From Bdellovibrionota bacterium (GTDB taxonomy: Bacteria > Bdellovibrionota_G > JALEGL01 > DATDPG01), in contig DATDPG010000118.1 of the NCBI GenBank assembly GCA_035292885.1, positions 1 through 32,920 on the forward strand: DNA of 32,920 nt. The letters run 5' to 3'. The notes under the pieces are model-generated. The model saw only the letters and a program-made list of their open reading frames with translations. It did not search any database and had not been told where the DNA came from. Below are positions 1 through 7,150 of this stretch, in pieces (the stretch's first letter is position 1; the number at the start of each line of letters is the position of its first letter). Position numbers and translations under genes: made by a program.

Positions 1-1317
1 GCGCTCGTAAAACTCCTTCGCTCGATCGGGGCGCATCGCACGGTCCTCCAGCGCGCCCAGGCGGTAGAGAGCTCGCGCGTCCTCGGGCTGTTGTTGAAGT
101 CGTTTTTCAAACGCTTGCCGGGCGAGTTTGGGTTCGGCTCGAAGAATGTGCGCGTAGCCGACTAGATCATAGCCCTCAAGACGAAGAGGGTCCCGCTGAA
201 TCGCCGAAGAAGCGATGCCGATGGCTTCGTTCCAGGTGTTGTCGGATTGTCCGCCGGCGAGCAAAACTCGGGCTCGCGTCAGCAGAGCGCGGGCGTCGAC
301 GGGATCGAGTTCCATGGCTCGGCGGCTCGACTCTTGCGCCGTCTGGAAATCGTCCCCCGCCAGGGCCGCGCGCGCTTTCGCCACGTAGCCGTCGACTTGT
401 ATCGGGGCCATGCGTACGGCCGCGTCGGCCAGATCCACGGCGGTAAGTCGAAGCTGTGGACGGTCCCCGTACTGGGCGGCGATCGCATAGGTCTCGGCCA
501 ATCGGCCTACGACGTTGGAATCGGTCGGATGGATCGTGAGAGCCTGTTCCAGAAGTTTGCGGGCGGTTTCGTCGCTTTCGGGAAGATCGAGCGTCAAGAG
601 TCGCTTGGCCTGTTCCAAAAGCGCGTCGGCCGGCCGGCTTGGCGAGGATACCTTTGTACGAAGTTCGGCCACAACACGATCGAGGCGGGGATCGGTCGTG
701 CTTCCGAGAGGGGGGAGCGTAGCGAGCCGGTAGGAAAACCAACCGAGAAGCGAAGAACCGAGAATCACCAAGAAAATTTGAATGACCAATCCAGGGCGAA
801 GAAATCGGCGGGCCTGCCGGTTGAAAGACGGGCTTTTGGCTTGGAAATGTCTTCGTTCCGCCTGGAGGCGAAAGGCTTCTTGAAACTGCGGAAAATTCTT
901 CGCCGGAATCGACCGTCCTTCGGGCGAGACGATCCGATCTCCCGGAAAAATGTACCCCTGCCGAATCCAGTCGCGAACCGATCCCTCGGAATCCAGTTCC
1001 ACCACTTTTCCCTGCTGGGAGACCTTCCATGCCTCCCTCGGCTGAACTCGGGCCGATTCCTTCTGAGCGCCCTGGCATTCGGGGCAGACCGGAATCCCTT
1101 CGACGACGTCGGTTTCATATTCCTTCCCGCAGTTGATGCAGATTCGGGTCTTTCGCACGTCTCCGCTGAAAACGATTTTCTGGCGGCCGTCGGCGTCGGC
1201 CGGTTTTAATTCGTATTCAGCGTTGCAGAACGGACAGGTGGAACGGGCGCCGCGCGGGTCCGCGATCTCCAACGGAAGGACAAAGTCCGACCGGCAGCTC
1301 TGACAGGTGATCCGCAT
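1..1317 (-). CDS. Zinc-ribbon / GYF-like / TM / TPR protein (3' end outside window)
   Basis: The frame is open from an ATG at 1317-1315 to the left edge (439 codons, no stop), so the C-terminus is missing. Two zinc-ribbon-like knuckles are visible: C5/C8 with C28/C31, and C60/C63 with C78/C81. A segment at about 97-150 (W97, DWIRQGYI at 116-123) resembles the GYF_2-like module often found behind such ribbons in deltaproteobacterial proteins. One membrane helix spans about 176-198, and the rest is helical TPR-like repeat, ending in a TPR-type motif (RAKEFYER). The predicted layout is cytoplasmic ribbons and an anchored TPR scaffold on the other side of the membrane. The ribosome site is weak (GAAG). 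The specific function is unknown; this is a scaffold or sensor-type architecture, not an enzyme I recognise. Confidence 0.7.
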   Translation of the reverse strand, partial: MRITCQSCRSDFVLPLEIADPRGARSTCPFCNAEYELKPADADGRQKIVFSGDVRKTRICINCGKEYETDVVEGIPVCPECQGAQKESARVQPREAWKVSQQGKVVELDSEGSVRDWIRQGYIFPGDRIVSPEGRSIPAKNFPQFQEAFRLQAERRHFQAKSPSFNRQARRFLRPGLVIQIFLVILGSSLLGWFSYRLATLPPLGSTTDPRLDRVVAELRTKVSSPSRPADALLEQAKRLLTLDLPESDETARKLLEQALTIHPTDSNVVGRLAETYAIAAQYGDRPQLRLTAVDLADAAVRMAPIQVDGYVAKARAALAGDDFQTAQESSRRAMELDPVDARALLTRARVLLAGGQSDNTWNEAIGIASSAIQRDPLRLEGYDLVGYAHILRAEPKLARQAFEKRLQQQPEDARALYRLGALEDRAMRPDRAKEFYER

Positions 1318-1362
1318 GAAGAATCTTCATAATATCAGGGAACGTCAAAAGGGCTTAGGGGG

Positions 1363-1391
1363 TTGACCCATAAGATATCATTTACTAGAAT
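1363..1391 (+). promoter_or_regulatory. Sigma-70 promoter of the RHH/RelE operon
   Basis: TTGACC (1363-1368), a 17-nt spacer and TAGAAT (1386-1391) lie about 20 nt before the antitoxin start in a locally AT-rich stretch. Both boxes differ from consensus at one position. GATATC (1374-1379) lies in the spacer and could be part of an autoregulatory operator, as is usual for type II toxin-antitoxin operons; that part is inference. Confidence 0.7.
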
Positions 1392-1411
1392 TAAATATTA
1401 ATAAGGAGTAA

Positions 1412-1630
1412 ATGATGGCAAAGGTGCAGCTTGCGACCCGTGTGGATGAACGAATCAAGAGGGCCGTGGACCTCGTCTGTGCTTCCAAGGGCCTGAAAAT
1501 CAATCGGTTTTTGGAAGACGCCATTCTCGATAAATTGGAGGAATTAGAAGATATTGAGGATCTCAAGAAGATCCGCCACGAGCCGACCCGTTCGTTCCGG
1601 GCGGTCCTTAAAGAACTGAAGCTTGATTAA
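1412..1630 (+). CDS. Ribbon-helix-helix antitoxin of a type II TA pair
   Basis: A 72-residue acidic protein. The N-terminal strand (KVQLATRVDERIKRAVD) followed by two helices fits the CopG/RelB-type ribbon-helix-helix DNA-binding fold. The charged C-terminal half (EELEDIEDLKKI) would be the toxin-binding tail. Two ATGs stand in tandem at 1412 and 1415. The Shine-Dalgarno AAGGAG (1403-1408) is 3 nt from the first and 6 nt from the second, so the second (MAKVQL) may be the real start. Its stop lies inside the toxin reading frame (8-nt overlap), the usual antitoxin-first arrangement. It probably neutralises the toxin and represses its own promoter at 1363-1391. Confidence 0.82.
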   Translation: MMAKVQLATRVDERIKRAVDLVCASKGLKINRFLEDAILDKLEELEDIEDLKKIRHEPTRSFRAVLKELKLD

Positions 1631-1892
1631 GAAGTACCGGATTGAATTTTCACGTTCCGCGGAGCGTCAGCTCAAAGCCGTCCCCCGCGCGGACCAAGAA
1701 CGAATCGTACGATCGATCCTCTCACTCGAGTCCAACCCTTTTCCCTCCGGCGTGCGGAAACTGTCCGGATACGACGATGTTTTTCGCATTCGCGTCGGCA
1801 CGTACAGAATCCTCTATAGCGTTCAAGGGACCCACCTGCTCGTCATCGTACTAAAGATTGGGCATCGAAAGGATGTGTACCGAGGGCTTTAA
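1623..1892 (+). CDS. RelE/ParE-family toxin
   Basis: An 89-residue basic protein beginning at TTG 1623, overlapping the antitoxin stop. It has the RelE-superfamily pattern: N-terminal YRIEFSRSAERQLKAVP, a central R-K-L-SG stretch, then FRIRVGTYRILY, and a C-terminal VLKIGHRKDVYRG. The conserved Arg in the Y-R-I-L-Y strand and the His-Arg before the C-terminal Tyr-Arg match positions used by RelE-type ribosome-dependent mRNA endonucleases. The length is normal for the family and the gene looks intact. Its toxicity and whether it is RelE (RNase) or ParE (gyrase) type cannot be settled by eye; the C-terminal HRKDVYR favours RelE. Confidence 0.85.
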   Translation: MIKKYRIEFSRSAERQLKAVPRADQERIVRSILSLESNPFPSGVRKLSGYDDVFRIRVGTYRILYSVQGTHLLVIVLKIGHRKDVYRGL

Positions 1893-1923
1893 GCGCGCAG
1901 CCCGACCCTTTTCCAGCAACTTG

Positions 1924-3498
1924 TTAATGCCGGAAATGGCGGACGCCGGTGAAGATCATCGCCATGCCATGCTCGTCGGCCGCTTGAATCACTTCCGCGT
2001 CGCGAACCGAACCGCCCGGCTGAACTACGGCGCGGACGCCATGTTTCGCCGCCTCGTCGATGCCGTCCCGGAACGGGAAGAAGGCGTCGGAAGCCAGCAC
2101 GACATTCTTTAAAAGCTCGGGCTTCGCTTTCATGGCGGCGATGCGGCTGGAATCGACCCGACTCATCTGACCGGCACCGACGCCGACCGTCTGCGTTTCA
2201 TTCGCCAAAACGATGGCGTTGGATTTCACGTGTTTCGCGACCGTCCAGGCGAGGCGAAGCGCGGAATATTCCTGTTCCGTCGGTTTCCGTTTCGTCGCGA
2301 TTTTGCATTCCCGTAAGTCCTCGAACGAGCGGTCCCGGTTTTGGATCAAATAACCGTCGGCCGCTCTGCGAATATCTACTCCCCCCATGGCCGAGCGGAG
2401 GTCGTTCAAATCCGCCTCCAGCATACGAAGATTCTTTTTCTTTCCGAACACCGTCCGGGCGTCCGCGTCGAATTTCGGCGCGATGACGATTTCGGTGAAT
2501 GTTTTTTCACACGTCGAAGCGGTTTGGCCGTCCACCGGATGCGAAAATACGACGATTCCGCCGAAGGCGGAGAGAGGATCGCAGGAGAGGGCTCGCTCAT
2601 AAGCTTCCAGAAGCGATTTATCCGACGTTCCGACACCGCACGGATTCGTATGTTTCAAAATCGCTACGCTATAATTCTTTTCCAGTTCGAGGATGAGATC
2701 GAGGGCTGCATGAACGTCCATCAGGTTGTTGTAGGAGAGCGTTTTCCCCTGCAGCACCTTTTCCAGAACCGTATTCCCGAGTGCAGCGGATGGAAGATAA
2801 AAGCCGGCCTCCTGATGCGGATTTTCCCCGTAACGCAGCTCCCACTTCTTGTCGAGGCCGAGCGCGAACCGTTTCGGAAGCGTTTCACCGGAGCCGCGGA
2901 AATAAGCCGAAATCGTGGCGTCGTAATTCGCCGTCCGTTCAAATACGTGCAGGGCGCACTCTTTGCGGAACGCAAACGTGGTGCCTCCGTCGTTGGTTTC
3001 CAATTCCTTCAAAAAAGATTCGTACTGCCCCGGCTCGATCAGGGCCGTGACGTAGGGAAAATTCTTGGACGCCGCCCGCAAGAGTGTCGGCCCGCCGATA
3101 TCGATCTGTTCGACCACGTCGTCGAAGCTTTTTCCCGGCGTGCGCGCCGCCGCCTCGAAAGGATAAAGATTGACGACGACCAGGTCGATCGGGACGTACT
3201 TTTGCTCCCGCAGCGCGGCCATATGGGCCGAATTATCCCGGATCGCCAAAATGCCTCCATGGATCTTGGGATGGAGCGTCTTGAGTCGGCCGTCCAACAT
3301 CTCCGGCGCGCCTGTAAAATCGGACACTTCCACCACCTTGAGCCCCTTTTCGGAAAGGAACTTGGCGGTACCGCCGGAGGAGAGAATTTCCACCCCCCGG
3401 TTTTGAAGGACTCGGCCGAGCTGCTCCAACCCGGTTTTGTCACTGACGCTGATCAGGGCCCGTTGAATTTTCGTGATCTTTTGGTGTGTCGGCTCCAT
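1924..3498 (-). CDS. purH: Bifunctional AICAR transformylase / IMP cyclohydrolase
   Basis: PurH catalyses the last two steps of de novo IMP synthesis: formylation of AICAR with 10-formyl-THF, then ring closure. The 524-residue product has the N-terminal MGS-like cyclohydrolase domain ([10 protein letters not shown] at 14-23, LDGRLKTLHPKIHGG at 68-82) and the transformylase domain (LRYGENPHQ at 221-229, catalytic KHTNPCG with K282/H283). I chose ATG 3498; a TTG at 3522 would add eight residues that the family does not need. No Shine-Dalgarno is visible. It ends a same-strand run that begins with the kinase gene. The first 43 codons and the upstream 50 nt are repeated at 4217-4417, so its original neighbour was mlaD, now separated by two cargoes. 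Confidence 0.97.
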   Translation of the reverse strand: MEPTHQKITKIQRALISVSDKTGLEQLGRVLQNRGVEILSSGGTAKFLSEKGLKVVEVSDFTGAPEMLDGRLKTLHPKIHGGILAIRDNSAHMAALREQKYVPIDLVVVNLYPFEAAARTPGKSFDDVVEQIDIGGPTLLRAASKNFPYVTALIEPGQYESFLKELETNDGGTTFAFRKECALHVFERTANYDATISAYFRGSGETLPKRFALGLDKKWELRYGENPHQEAGFYLPSAALGNTVLEKVLQGKTLSYNNLMDVHAALDLILELEKNYSVAILKHTNPCGVGTSDKSLLEAYERALSCDPLSAFGGIVVFSHPVDGQTASTCEKTFTEIVIAPKFDADARTVFGKKKNLRMLEADLNDLRSAMGGVDIRRAADGYLIQNRDRSFEDLRECKIATKRKPTEQEYSALRLAWTVAKHVKSNAIVLANETQTVGVGAGQMSRVDSSRIAAMKAKPELLKNVVLASDAFFPFRDGIDEAAKHGVRAVVQPGGSVRDAEVIQAADEHGMAMIFTGVRHFRH

Positions 3499-3571
3499 GG
3501 CGGGCGGGAAGATGCCACACAATGCGGGGTTAGAAAAGGGCTAAAACTTACCCAGCGGAACGGCCGAAACC
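3371..3571 (-). repeat. Junction repeat copy 1: purH head plus last 9 codons of mlaD
   Basis: This stretch matches 4217-4417 base for base with no gap and about 8 mismatches in 201. It covers purH codons 1-43, the 42-nt leader and the mlaD stop with the codons before it (VSAVPLGKF). Right of 3571 the match to mlaD ends abruptly and cargo DNA begins. The copy is therefore a mlaD tail stranded in front of the functional purH, bounding the ORF6N cargo on one side. Confidence 0.93.
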
Positions 3572-3627
3572 AGCGCTTGAAGAATATTCGAAGAGTGGAG
3601 TCGGAACCGCGGTGACCGATGGAGTTC

Positions 3628-4179
3628 TCACTCTTTGTCGGTAACTGTGGTCGGCTTGTCAGTCGATTCTGATTGAAAGCCAATCCGACGCTTTGGCGTA
3701 GTAAGCGGTGCCATCAACTGGCGTATGGCAACGAAAACCTCTCGAAACTGAGCATCATACTTCCTCTCAAGCTGATCGAGTTTTCGCGCCAAGTCTTTGT
3801 GCGTGGCCAGCATCTCCCGAAGCCGAACAAAAGCCATGACAATTTGAACACTGGCCTGAACGGCCGTGGGACTATTCAGTATGTTTGCAGCCATGATGAC
3901 CCCGTGCTCGGTAAAGGCATAAGGTAGTTTTCGGCGACCGCCGTGCTGAGAGCTTGATCTCGCAAATTGCGACATCAAATCTGTAACTTCTTGAAATATA
4001 AGTTGAAACATGAAGGCTTCGGGGAATCGACCAGGGTTCCGTTTTACCTGTTCGTTCAACCGGGTCGTTGTCACGCCATAAAGTTCGGCTAGGTCAGAGT
4101 CGAGCATGACTCGGAGACCCCGAATTTCGTGGATACGTTTTTCAATCACTGGAATTGGAATAAGGGCTTTCTGTGTCAT
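3628..4179 (-). CDS. ORF6N-domain protein (cargo 1)
   Basis: A 183-residue protein with a clear ORF6N domain at about 8-100. Landmarks are VMLDSDLAELYGV (24-36), RNPGRFPEAFMFQL (47-60), YAFTEHGV (87-94) and MAANILNS (96-103), followed by a basic helical tail (LRKL/ERKYDAQF type, 120-155). ORF6N is known from phage antirepressor-like proteins and is scattered in bacterial genomes on mobile DNA; it is presumed to bind DNA, but no pathway is established. The gene lies exactly between two copies of the mlaD/purH junction repeat (3371-3571 and 4217-4417) and points the same way as the interrupted operon, so read-through could still reach purH. Local G+C is visibly lower than in its neighbours. Foreign origin is inferred. 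No integrase or transposase accompanies it. Confidence 0.88.
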   Translation of the reverse strand: MTQKALIPIPVIEKRIHEIRGLRVMLDSDLAELYGVTTTRLNEQVKRNPGRFPEAFMFQLIFQEVTDLMSQFARSSSQHGGRRKLPYAFTEHGVIMAANILNSPTAVQASVQIVMAFVRLREMLATHKDLARKLDQLERKYDAQFREVFVAIRQLMAPLTTPKRRIGFQSESTDKPTTVTDKE

Positions 4180-4216
4180 AGGATCTTCGTATTCTCACTA
4201 ATCGCCTTTACCCGTT

Positions 4217-4432
4217 CCGCCGGAGGAGAGAATTTCCACCCCCCGGTTTTGAAGGACTCGGCCGAGCTGCTCCAACCCGGTCTTGTCACTGACGCTGATC
4301 AGGGCCCGTTGAATTTTCGTGATTTTTGTGTGTGTGGGATCCATGGCGGGCGGGAAGATGCCACACAATGTGGGGTTAGAAAAGGGCTAAAACTTGCCCA
4401 GCGGAACGGCCGAAACCAAAGATTTAAGGTCG
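4217..4432 (-). pseudogene. Junction repeat copy 2: mlaD tail followed by truncated purH head
   Basis: On the minus strand this reads the last mlaD codons (LKSLVSAVPLGKF, stop), the same 42-nt leader, then purH codons 1-43, where it breaks off into cargo 1. Against copy 1 the purH start differs as MDPTHTK versus MEPTHQK, and several changes are synonymous. Its mlaD part (4379-4432) matches the true mlaD end (4967-5020) over 54 bp with one mismatch. The fragment cannot make a working enzyme. It is a middle copy shared by two insertions: cargo 1 on one side, cargo 2 on the other. Confidence 0.92.
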
Positions 4433-4439
4433 ATTGTTC

Positions 4440-4826
4440 CTAGCTTGAACTGTCGGCAGTAAGGAAGATGATTCCGAAAATAAGTCCTACAAGCACCCCC
4501 GCGCCCAAAACCGCCAGCCCCACTTTTCCCGCGGTGCTTAACTCTCTTGCCTGAGAGGACTGAAAGTTTTGTAATTCTGATGGCTCCAACACACTTCCCT
4601 TGAGTGGGCCCCGCATACTTATTAATTGGCCAGGCGGGTTGTTGAAAGCTGTCGGTTTGTATTCAATATCTGCGTTCTCAAATTCGGCCAAGTGGAACCG
4701 GCCCGACTCTACCGAAAATTCCTTTTGGTCCACCAGACTATATTTTTCGAAATTCAATTCGTCTGCGAAAACCGTCAGAGGACATGCCATTGATATTACG
4801 AGCAAGTAAATTAACGGCGTTTTCAT
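4440..4826 (-). CDS. Unknown small exported protein with C-terminal membrane helix (cargo 2)
   Basis: The predicted product is 128 residues. It has a signal peptide (MKTPLIYLLVISMACPLTVFA, cut before DELNF), a polar middle of about 70 residues, and a C-terminal hydrophobic helix (GLAVLGAGVLVGLIFGIIFL) near the end. I recognise no family. ATG 4826 is preferred over ATG 4841 because GGAG (4832-4835) stands 5 nt before it and it opens a textbook signal peptide. The stop is 7 nt from a 54-bp mlaD-tail repeat, and the gene region is more AT-rich than its surroundings, so it looks acquired. Upstream lie a sigma-54 -24/-12 element (4853-4869) and a CCTGACA dyad (4892-4914) that recur before the exported gene at the right edge. 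An envelope or stress role is possible but unproven. Confidence 0.72.
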   Translation of the reverse strand: MKTPLIYLLVISMACPLTVFADELNFEKYSLVDQKEFSVESGRFHLAEFENADIEYKPTAFNNPPGQLISMRGPLKGSVLEPSELQNFQSSQARELSTAGKVGLAVLGAGVLVGLIFGIIFLTADSSS

Positions 4827-4852
4827 AGCGGCTCCATTCATTCATGAAATGT

Positions 4853-4869
4853 AGCAACCAATATGCCAG
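4853..4869 (-). promoter_or_regulatory. Sigma-54 (-24/-12) promoter of the exported cargo gene
   Basis: In gene orientation the sequence is CTGGCAT-ATTGG-TTGCT. The GG and GC doublets have the invariant sigma-54 spacing, and the element differs from the TGGCAC-N5-TTGCW consensus at one position. The predicted transcription start is about 4842, giving a 16-nt leader that still contains the GGAG ribosome site. The same element with the same upstream motif occurs at 32770-32786. A promoter this specific implies an NtrC-type activator; two are encoded in the window. Confidence 0.72.
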
Positions 4870-4891
4870 ACTTTGGTGAGCACAAGAAGCA

Positions 4892-4914
4892 TGTCAGGAC
4901 AGCCTTACCTGACA
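4892..4914. promoter_or_regulatory. TGTCAGG-N9-CCTGACA dyad, candidate activator site
   Basis: Perfect 7-bp inverted arms lie around a 9-nt centre. In gene orientation the promoter-proximal CCTGACA spans about -56 to -50 relative to the predicted start at 4842. That is the same distance at which CCTGACA stands before the sigma-54 element at 32770. It could be an upstream activator site. It could also be an unrelated hairpin, but the repeated spacing argues for binding. Confidence 0.6.
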
Positions 4915-4966
4915 CTTCTCCCGTCAATTTCGTATTGGCTGATGATTACGGTTTTCGACAGCGGCG

Positions 4967-5020
4967 GAAAAGGGCTAAAACTTGCCCAGCGGAACGGCCG
5001 AAACCAAAGCTTTAAGGTCG
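4967..5020 (-). repeat. mlaD-tail repeat, resident copy (copy 3)
   Basis: The last 15 codons of the intact mlaD plus the stop match 4379-4432 with a single mismatch in 54 bp. The two copies bound cargo 2 (4433-4966). Beyond both ends the sequences are unrelated, so the boundaries are sharp. The arrangement resembles an attachment-site duplication at a gene's 3' end, or a crossover in homologous DNA. Confidence 0.92.
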
Positions 5021-6405
5021 TTGTCGGTGAATTGAATTCCGGCGCCGAAGAAGCCATTTTTCCCTTGGTTCTTGGTGGCCATGTCGTCCACGCCTCCCGT
5101 AAGCAGGAGGTACTTGTAAAGGACGAGCGTTCCGTAGGCGCGAAGGTGAGCTCGGTCGTTTATACGTCCAAAATCAAACGCTTCGAAACTGACGATGAAC
5201 TTGTCGCGAAAGAGGTGGTAGTCGAAACCGATGCCGCCTTCGCTGCGAATCAAGCCAAAGCGAAACGTCGCATTCCAGAACCGTTTGGCCAATAGGAACG
5301 TGAAAAGGATGTCATCGTTGGTTTGGACCGTCTGCGTGTTGCTGACGACCGTTCCTCCCTGCGTGACGGTGGTGTTGACGACGCGCGTCTTTCCCTGCGG
5401 GGCGTCTACAATTTCAAACAAAATGTACTTGTCCGGCGAAGGCGCAATCGATATTCCGACCAGATTCTGAAGGGAGTCGCTGGAGAGAAGGTATTCGCCG
5501 CGATAACGGACCCCCAACGTCACCCGTTTGAACGTTCCCAGTGTATCGTTCACATTCTCCAGCGTGTCGTTGAGATTGTTGACCGTGGTGTCGTCGTTAA
5601 GAAGCTTCCCGACGGTTCCTTCGCCCCGGTCGATTTTTGCGACGATTCGGTCCAACGCTTCCATCGTGTGGTCGAACTTTTCGGTCGCCTTGGTAATGTT
5701 GCCATCTTTGCCGAGAGCTTCCCGCATGCCCTCAGCGACGTCTTGGAGGGCGACGAGAACCGTATGAATCTGATCTTTGTTTTCACCCGTGATGTCGCTC
5801 AGGTCGGTGGAGAAGGAGTCCAGATTTTTAACGATATGATCGAGCCGGCCTTGGTTGTCCCCTACGATGTCGTTGAGCTTTCCGGTCATGTCACGCAAAT
5901 TGAGAACGACTTTGCCGAGCGCCCCCTGGGGATTGTCGGACTTGATGAGTTCCTGAATCATCGTGGCGGTGTCGCTTAAGGCCGAAGTGAGCTGGTCGAT
6001 ATCGCTTCGGGAATAGGTCTTCGGGATCTCGCCACCTTCAGGCAGGAGAGGATGATCCGGCGTTCCGGGGTTGAGGGCCAGGAATCGATCTCCCAGGAGA
6101 CCGCGGTCACGGATCGAAAGAACGGAATTCTCGTAAACATTCACGTTGTCTTTCACTCGTATGGTGACCCGCGCCCGGTTGTTTTCCAGAACGATGTCGT
6201 CGACGAAACCGGCGGGAATTCCCGAGACTTCCACCGGAACGCGCTTAAAGAGACCGGAGACGCTTTCAAAATAGGCGTGATACCGCTTGGCCGCGCCGCC
6301 GACGGTGCCGCGGTCGTTTATTTGGAGCGACATATAGATGATGACCGCAAGGCCCAGCAGTGCGAAGGCCCCGACGGTGAATTCTGTCGAGAGCAGACGT
6401 TTCAA
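4975..6405 (-). CDS. mlaD: MCE-domain lipid-binding subunit (MlaD-like)
   Basis: This is the periplasmic, membrane-anchored substrate-binding subunit of an MlaFED-type phospholipid transporter. The 476-residue product has an N-terminal helix (about 10-28), one MCE domain at about 40-115 (YFESVSGLFKRVPVEVSGIPAG, then RGLLGDRFLALNPG), and a long helical, coiled-coil-like middle (125-290). The C-terminal region from about 295 is beta-rich, with alternating aromatic strands typical of the longer deltaproteobacterial MlaD proteins, and may reach the outer membrane. The start is TTG at 6405 with GGGAGGA just upstream, overlapping the mlaF stop by 4 nt. Its final codons are the sequence duplicated at both cargo borders; the gene itself is intact. 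Confidence 0.93.
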   Translation of the reverse strand: MKRLLSTEFTVGAFALLGLAVIIYMSLQINDRGTVGGAAKRYHAYFESVSGLFKRVPVEVSGIPAGFVDDIVLENNRARVTIRVKDNVNVYENSVLSIRDRGLLGDRFLALNPGTPDHPLLPEGGEIPKTYSRSDIDQLTSALSDTATMIQELIKSDNPQGALGKVVLNLRDMTGKLNDIVGDNQGRLDHIVKNLDSFSTDLSDITGENKDQIHTVLVALQDVAEGMREALGKDGNITKATEKFDHTMEALDRIVAKIDRGEGTVGKLLNDDTTVNNLNDTLENVNDTLGTFKRVTLGVRYRGEYLLSSDSLQNLVGISIAPSPDKYILFEIVDAPQGKTRVVNTTVTQGGTVVSNTQTVQTNDDILFTFLLAKRFWNATFRFGLIRSEGGIGFDYHLFRDKFIVSFEAFDFGRINDRAHLRAYGTLVLYKYLLLTGGVDDMATKNQGKNGFFGAGIQFTDNDLKALVSAVPLGKF

Positions 6406-7145
6406 GCCGTCCTCCCGGCGCGGCCCTGCGTCTCGATGAATTGCCGGACGAACGGGTGGCGGGAGCGTCGGAATTCCGTCGGAGGAGCGACTTCCACAAT
6501 TTTGCCCTCATGAAGCATGGCGATCTTGTCGGCCAGGTCATAGCTTAGCGCCAAATCATGGCTGATCAAAACCACCGTTACCTTGTGGCGCCGGTGTGTT
6601 TCCCGGATCAGTTCGGTGATTTGGCTCGTTATAATCGGGTCCAATCCGGTCGTCGGCTCGTCGAAGAGAAGGATTTTTGGATCGAGCATCAGAGCGCGCG
6701 CCAATCCGACCCGCTTTCGCATGCCGCCGGAGAGCTCGTTCGGGAGCTTCTCTTCAATCCCGACCAACCCGACCTCCTCCAGCATGGCGGTCACCCGCCC
6801 TTCGATTTCTTGGTCCGAGAGTTGCGTGTGTTCAAAGAGCGGGAAGCTCACATTTTCGAAAACGGTCATGTCGTCAAAGAGCGCGGCATCCTGAAACAAC
6901 ATACCGAACTTTCGTCGGATTCGATTCATTTCCTTGGAGGGGAGATGCGTGATTTCCTCGCCGTCCACGAAAATTTCCCCGCGGTCGGGATGGATCAAGC
7001 CGATGAGGTGCTTGAGAAGAACCGATTTACCCACGCCGCTCGACCCCATGATCGAGGTGATCTTCCCGTCTTCGATCGTGAGATCGACGCCGCTCAGCAC
7101 GCGTTGTTCCCGGAACGACTTGAAGACATTTCGGATTTCGATCAT
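6402..7145 (-). CDS. mlaF: ABC transporter ATP-binding subunit (MlaF-like)
   Basis: The 247-residue ATPase would energise the MlaE permease for lipid movement between membranes. Visible motifs are Walker A GSSGVGKS (34-41), Q-loop MLFQDAALFDDMTVFENV, signature LSGGMRKRV, Walker B ILLFDEPTTGLDP and switch His in LISHD. The LFDDMTVFENVSFPL segment and LSGGMRKR are typical of the MlaF/Ttg2A group. ATG 7145 gives the standard MIEIRNVFKSF start; the frame stays open further upstream, but that part overlaps mlaE and looks like read-back. Five nucleotides separate it from the mlaE stop and it overlaps mlaD, so the three are translationally linked. Confidence 0.95.
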   Translation of the reverse strand: MIEIRNVFKSFREQRVLSGVDLTIEDGKITSIMGSSGVGKSVLLKHLIGLIHPDRGEIFVDGEEITHLPSKEMNRIRRKFGMLFQDAALFDDMTVFENVSFPLFEHTQLSDQEIEGRVTAMLEEVGLVGIEEKLPNELSGGMRKRVGLARALMLDPKILLFDEPTTGLDPIITSQITELIRETHRRHKVTVVLISHDLALSYDLADKIAMLHEGKIVEVAPPTEFRRSRHPFVRQFIETQGRAGRTA

Positions 7146-7150
7146 GGCGA

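Noticed and set aside
247-1209. 320-codon open frame on the plus strand
   Set aside because: It lies opposite the zinc-ribbon/TPR frame, which shows paired cysteine knuckles, a membrane helix and TPR motifs; the plus-strand translation is low-complexity and Arg-rich without motifs.
1318-1923. RHH/RelE pair as a fourth tail-flanked cassette
   Set aside because: I compared the flanks 1318-1411 and 1893-1923 with the purH 3' end and with each other and found no repeat.
2341-3615. 424-codon open frame antisense to purH
   Set aside because: The purH frame has all catalytic motifs; the antisense frame is a by-product of GC-biased codons.
3371-5020. Insertion sequence or transposon at the mlaD-purH junction
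   Set aside because: No transposase, no terminal inverted repeats at the cargo edges, and the flanking repeats (54 and 201 bp) are host gene sequence, far longer than target-site duplications.
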